Position numbers and translations under genes: made by a program
Part shown: positions 4,730-5,577 of the stretch, in pieces
Numbering within the stretch: the first letter of the stretch is position 1
Layout: every line of letters begins with the position of its first letter
The notes under the pieces: model-generated
What the model was told of the DNA's origin: nothing
Databases searched by the model: none
The model's input: only the letters and a program-made list of their open reading frames with translations
Origin: an uncultured Roseburia sp.
Lineage (GTDB): Bacteria; Bacillota; Clostridia; Lachnospirales; Lachnospiraceae
Direction: 5' to 3'
Assembly (NCBI GenBank): GCA_905206195.1
Contig: CAJLGN010000116.1
Location: forward strand, 1 to 5,577
Length of the DNA stretch: 5,577 bases

Positions 4730-5577
4730 ATGATCACCTGGCACGAGGAAGTTCCCTTTGATTTTTCAGATCCCATCACCGATCAGACTTTTACGGAAGA
4801 TGCGATTTTTTTTGATATTGAGACCACTGGCTTCTCCCCCGCCCGCACCAGCCTCTACCTCATCGGCTGCGCCACGCGTAGGGGCGATCTGCTCTGCCTG
4901 AATCAGTTTTTTGCCGAGACAAAGGCGGAGGAAGAAACTGTCATGCGCGCTTTCTTTGCATTTCTGGAGAGGTACTCCACGATCCTAAGTTTTCATGGAA
5001 TCGGTTTTGACATCCCCTACCTGAAAGGAAAATGCGCAGCCTACCACATACAAGATCCTTTCTCCGCACACGTCTGTTTGGATCTTTATAAGGAAATCTC
5101 GCGTTTGAAATTTTTGTTAAAGCTGCCCAACCTAAAGCAAAAATCACTCGAGATCTTTCTGGGCATCCAGCGGGAGGATCTCTACTCCGGCGGGGAACTG
5201 ATTGCTGTCTACGAGGAATACCTCCGCCACCCCAGCGATAAGGCAATTTCCCTTCTGCGCGTGCACAACTATGAAGACGTGCTGTACATGCCAAAGCTGC
5301 TCCCTATTTTGGCCTACCGCGAACTTTTCAGGGGCGAATTTACGGTGCGTGCAATCGACGCGAACGAGTATACCTCCCTCGACGGTCTTGACGGGAATAA
5401 GGAGTTGCTGTTTACCCTCTCCCACACTTTCCCAACGCCCCAAAAGCTCTCCACGGGCGATGACCTTTTCTACCTGTCTGTCAATACAGACACGACACGC
5501 CTCCGGGTGAAGCTTCTTGACGGCGAGCTGAAATTTTTCTTTGCGAACCCAAACGACTACTATTATCTCCCCGCGGA
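4730..5577 (+). CDS. DnaQ-fold / RNase H-like 3'-5' exonuclease domain protein, YprB type (3' end missing)
   Basis: The first 282 residues of an exonuclease-superfamily protein are present; the frame is still open at the window edge. Motif I is FFDIETTGF (27-35, Asp29 and Glu31), motif II is SFHGIGFDIPYL (87-98, Asp94), and motif III is HNYEDV (179-184, with Asp183 and preceding His179). These are the metal-binding acidic residues of the DEDD family. LPNLKQKSLE (132-141) and CLDLY (116-120) also fit the YprB-like RNase_H_2 group. After about residue 203 comes a less familiar beta-rich region ending in a Tyr-rich DYYYLPA. ATG at 4730 follows GAGAGGAG (4715-4722) with a 7-nt spacer. It is probably a cytoplasmic nuclease acting on nucleic acid; its substrate cannot be told from sequence. 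It is divergent from rnf and functionally unrelated on present evidence. Confidence 0.88.
   Translation, partial: MITWHEEVPFDFSDPITDQTFTEDAIFFDIETTGFSPARTSLYLIGCATRRGDLLCLNQFFAETKAEEETVMRAFFAFLERYSTILSFHGIGFDIPYLKGKCAAYHIQDPFSAHVCLDLYKEISRLKFLLKLPNLKQKSLEIFLGIQREDLYSGGELIAVYEEYLRHPSDKAISLLRVHNYEDVLYMPKLLPILAYRELFRGEFTVRAIDANEYTSLDGLDGNKELLFTLSHTFPTPQKLSTGDDLFYLSVNTDTTRLRVKLLDGELKFFFANPNDYYYLPA

Overview
The window holds most of an Rnf operon (ferredoxin:NAD+ oxidoreductase, an ion-pumping respiratory complex) on the minus strand. Reading leftward, the order is rnfC, rnfD, rnfG, rnfE, rnfA and the first codons of rnfB. A divergent plus-strand gene for a DnaQ-fold, RNase H-like exonuclease of the YprB type runs off the right edge. 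The order C-D-G-E-A-B, a short RnfC of about 440 residues without the long C-terminal extension seen in enterobacteria, strong AGGAGG ribosome binding sites and moderate GC content point to an anaerobic member of the Clostridia. Lachnospiraceae is my best guess, but this is inference from style and not from a database match.

Layout: 1-14 start of rnfB; 28-624 rnfA; 639-1430 rnfE; 1427-2041 rnfG; 2043-2993 rnfD (GTG start); 3065-4384 rnfC; 4385-4729 divergent intergenic region; 4730-5577 exonuclease gene, 3' end missing. The rnf genes are tightly packed. rnfG and rnfE overlap by 4 nt (ATGA), rnfD and rnfG are 1 nt apart, and the rnfE and rnfA stop codons run into the Shine-Dalgarno sequence of the next gene. 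This implies one transcript with translational coupling.

How the genes work together: RnfB takes electrons from reduced ferredoxin. RnfA and RnfE form the membrane core that holds a shared iron-sulfur cluster. RnfD and RnfG carry covalent FMN. RnfC, with FMN and two 4Fe-4S clusters, reduces NAD+. Electron flow drives Na+ or H+ export. The proteins look intact, with the expected cofactor residues. Two details are less ordinary: a four-cysteine cytoplasmic tail on RnfE, and a flavinylation motif in RnfG that departs from the usual form.

The most unusual part is the 345-nt intergenic region. It holds an extended -10 promoter for rnf, a possible promoter for the exonuclease gene overlapped by a Rex-like redox operator, a 20-bp imperfect hairpin, and a diverged second copy of its loop and right arm next to the exonuclease ribosome binding site. 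No mobile element, CRISPR array, tRNA or rRNA is visible.
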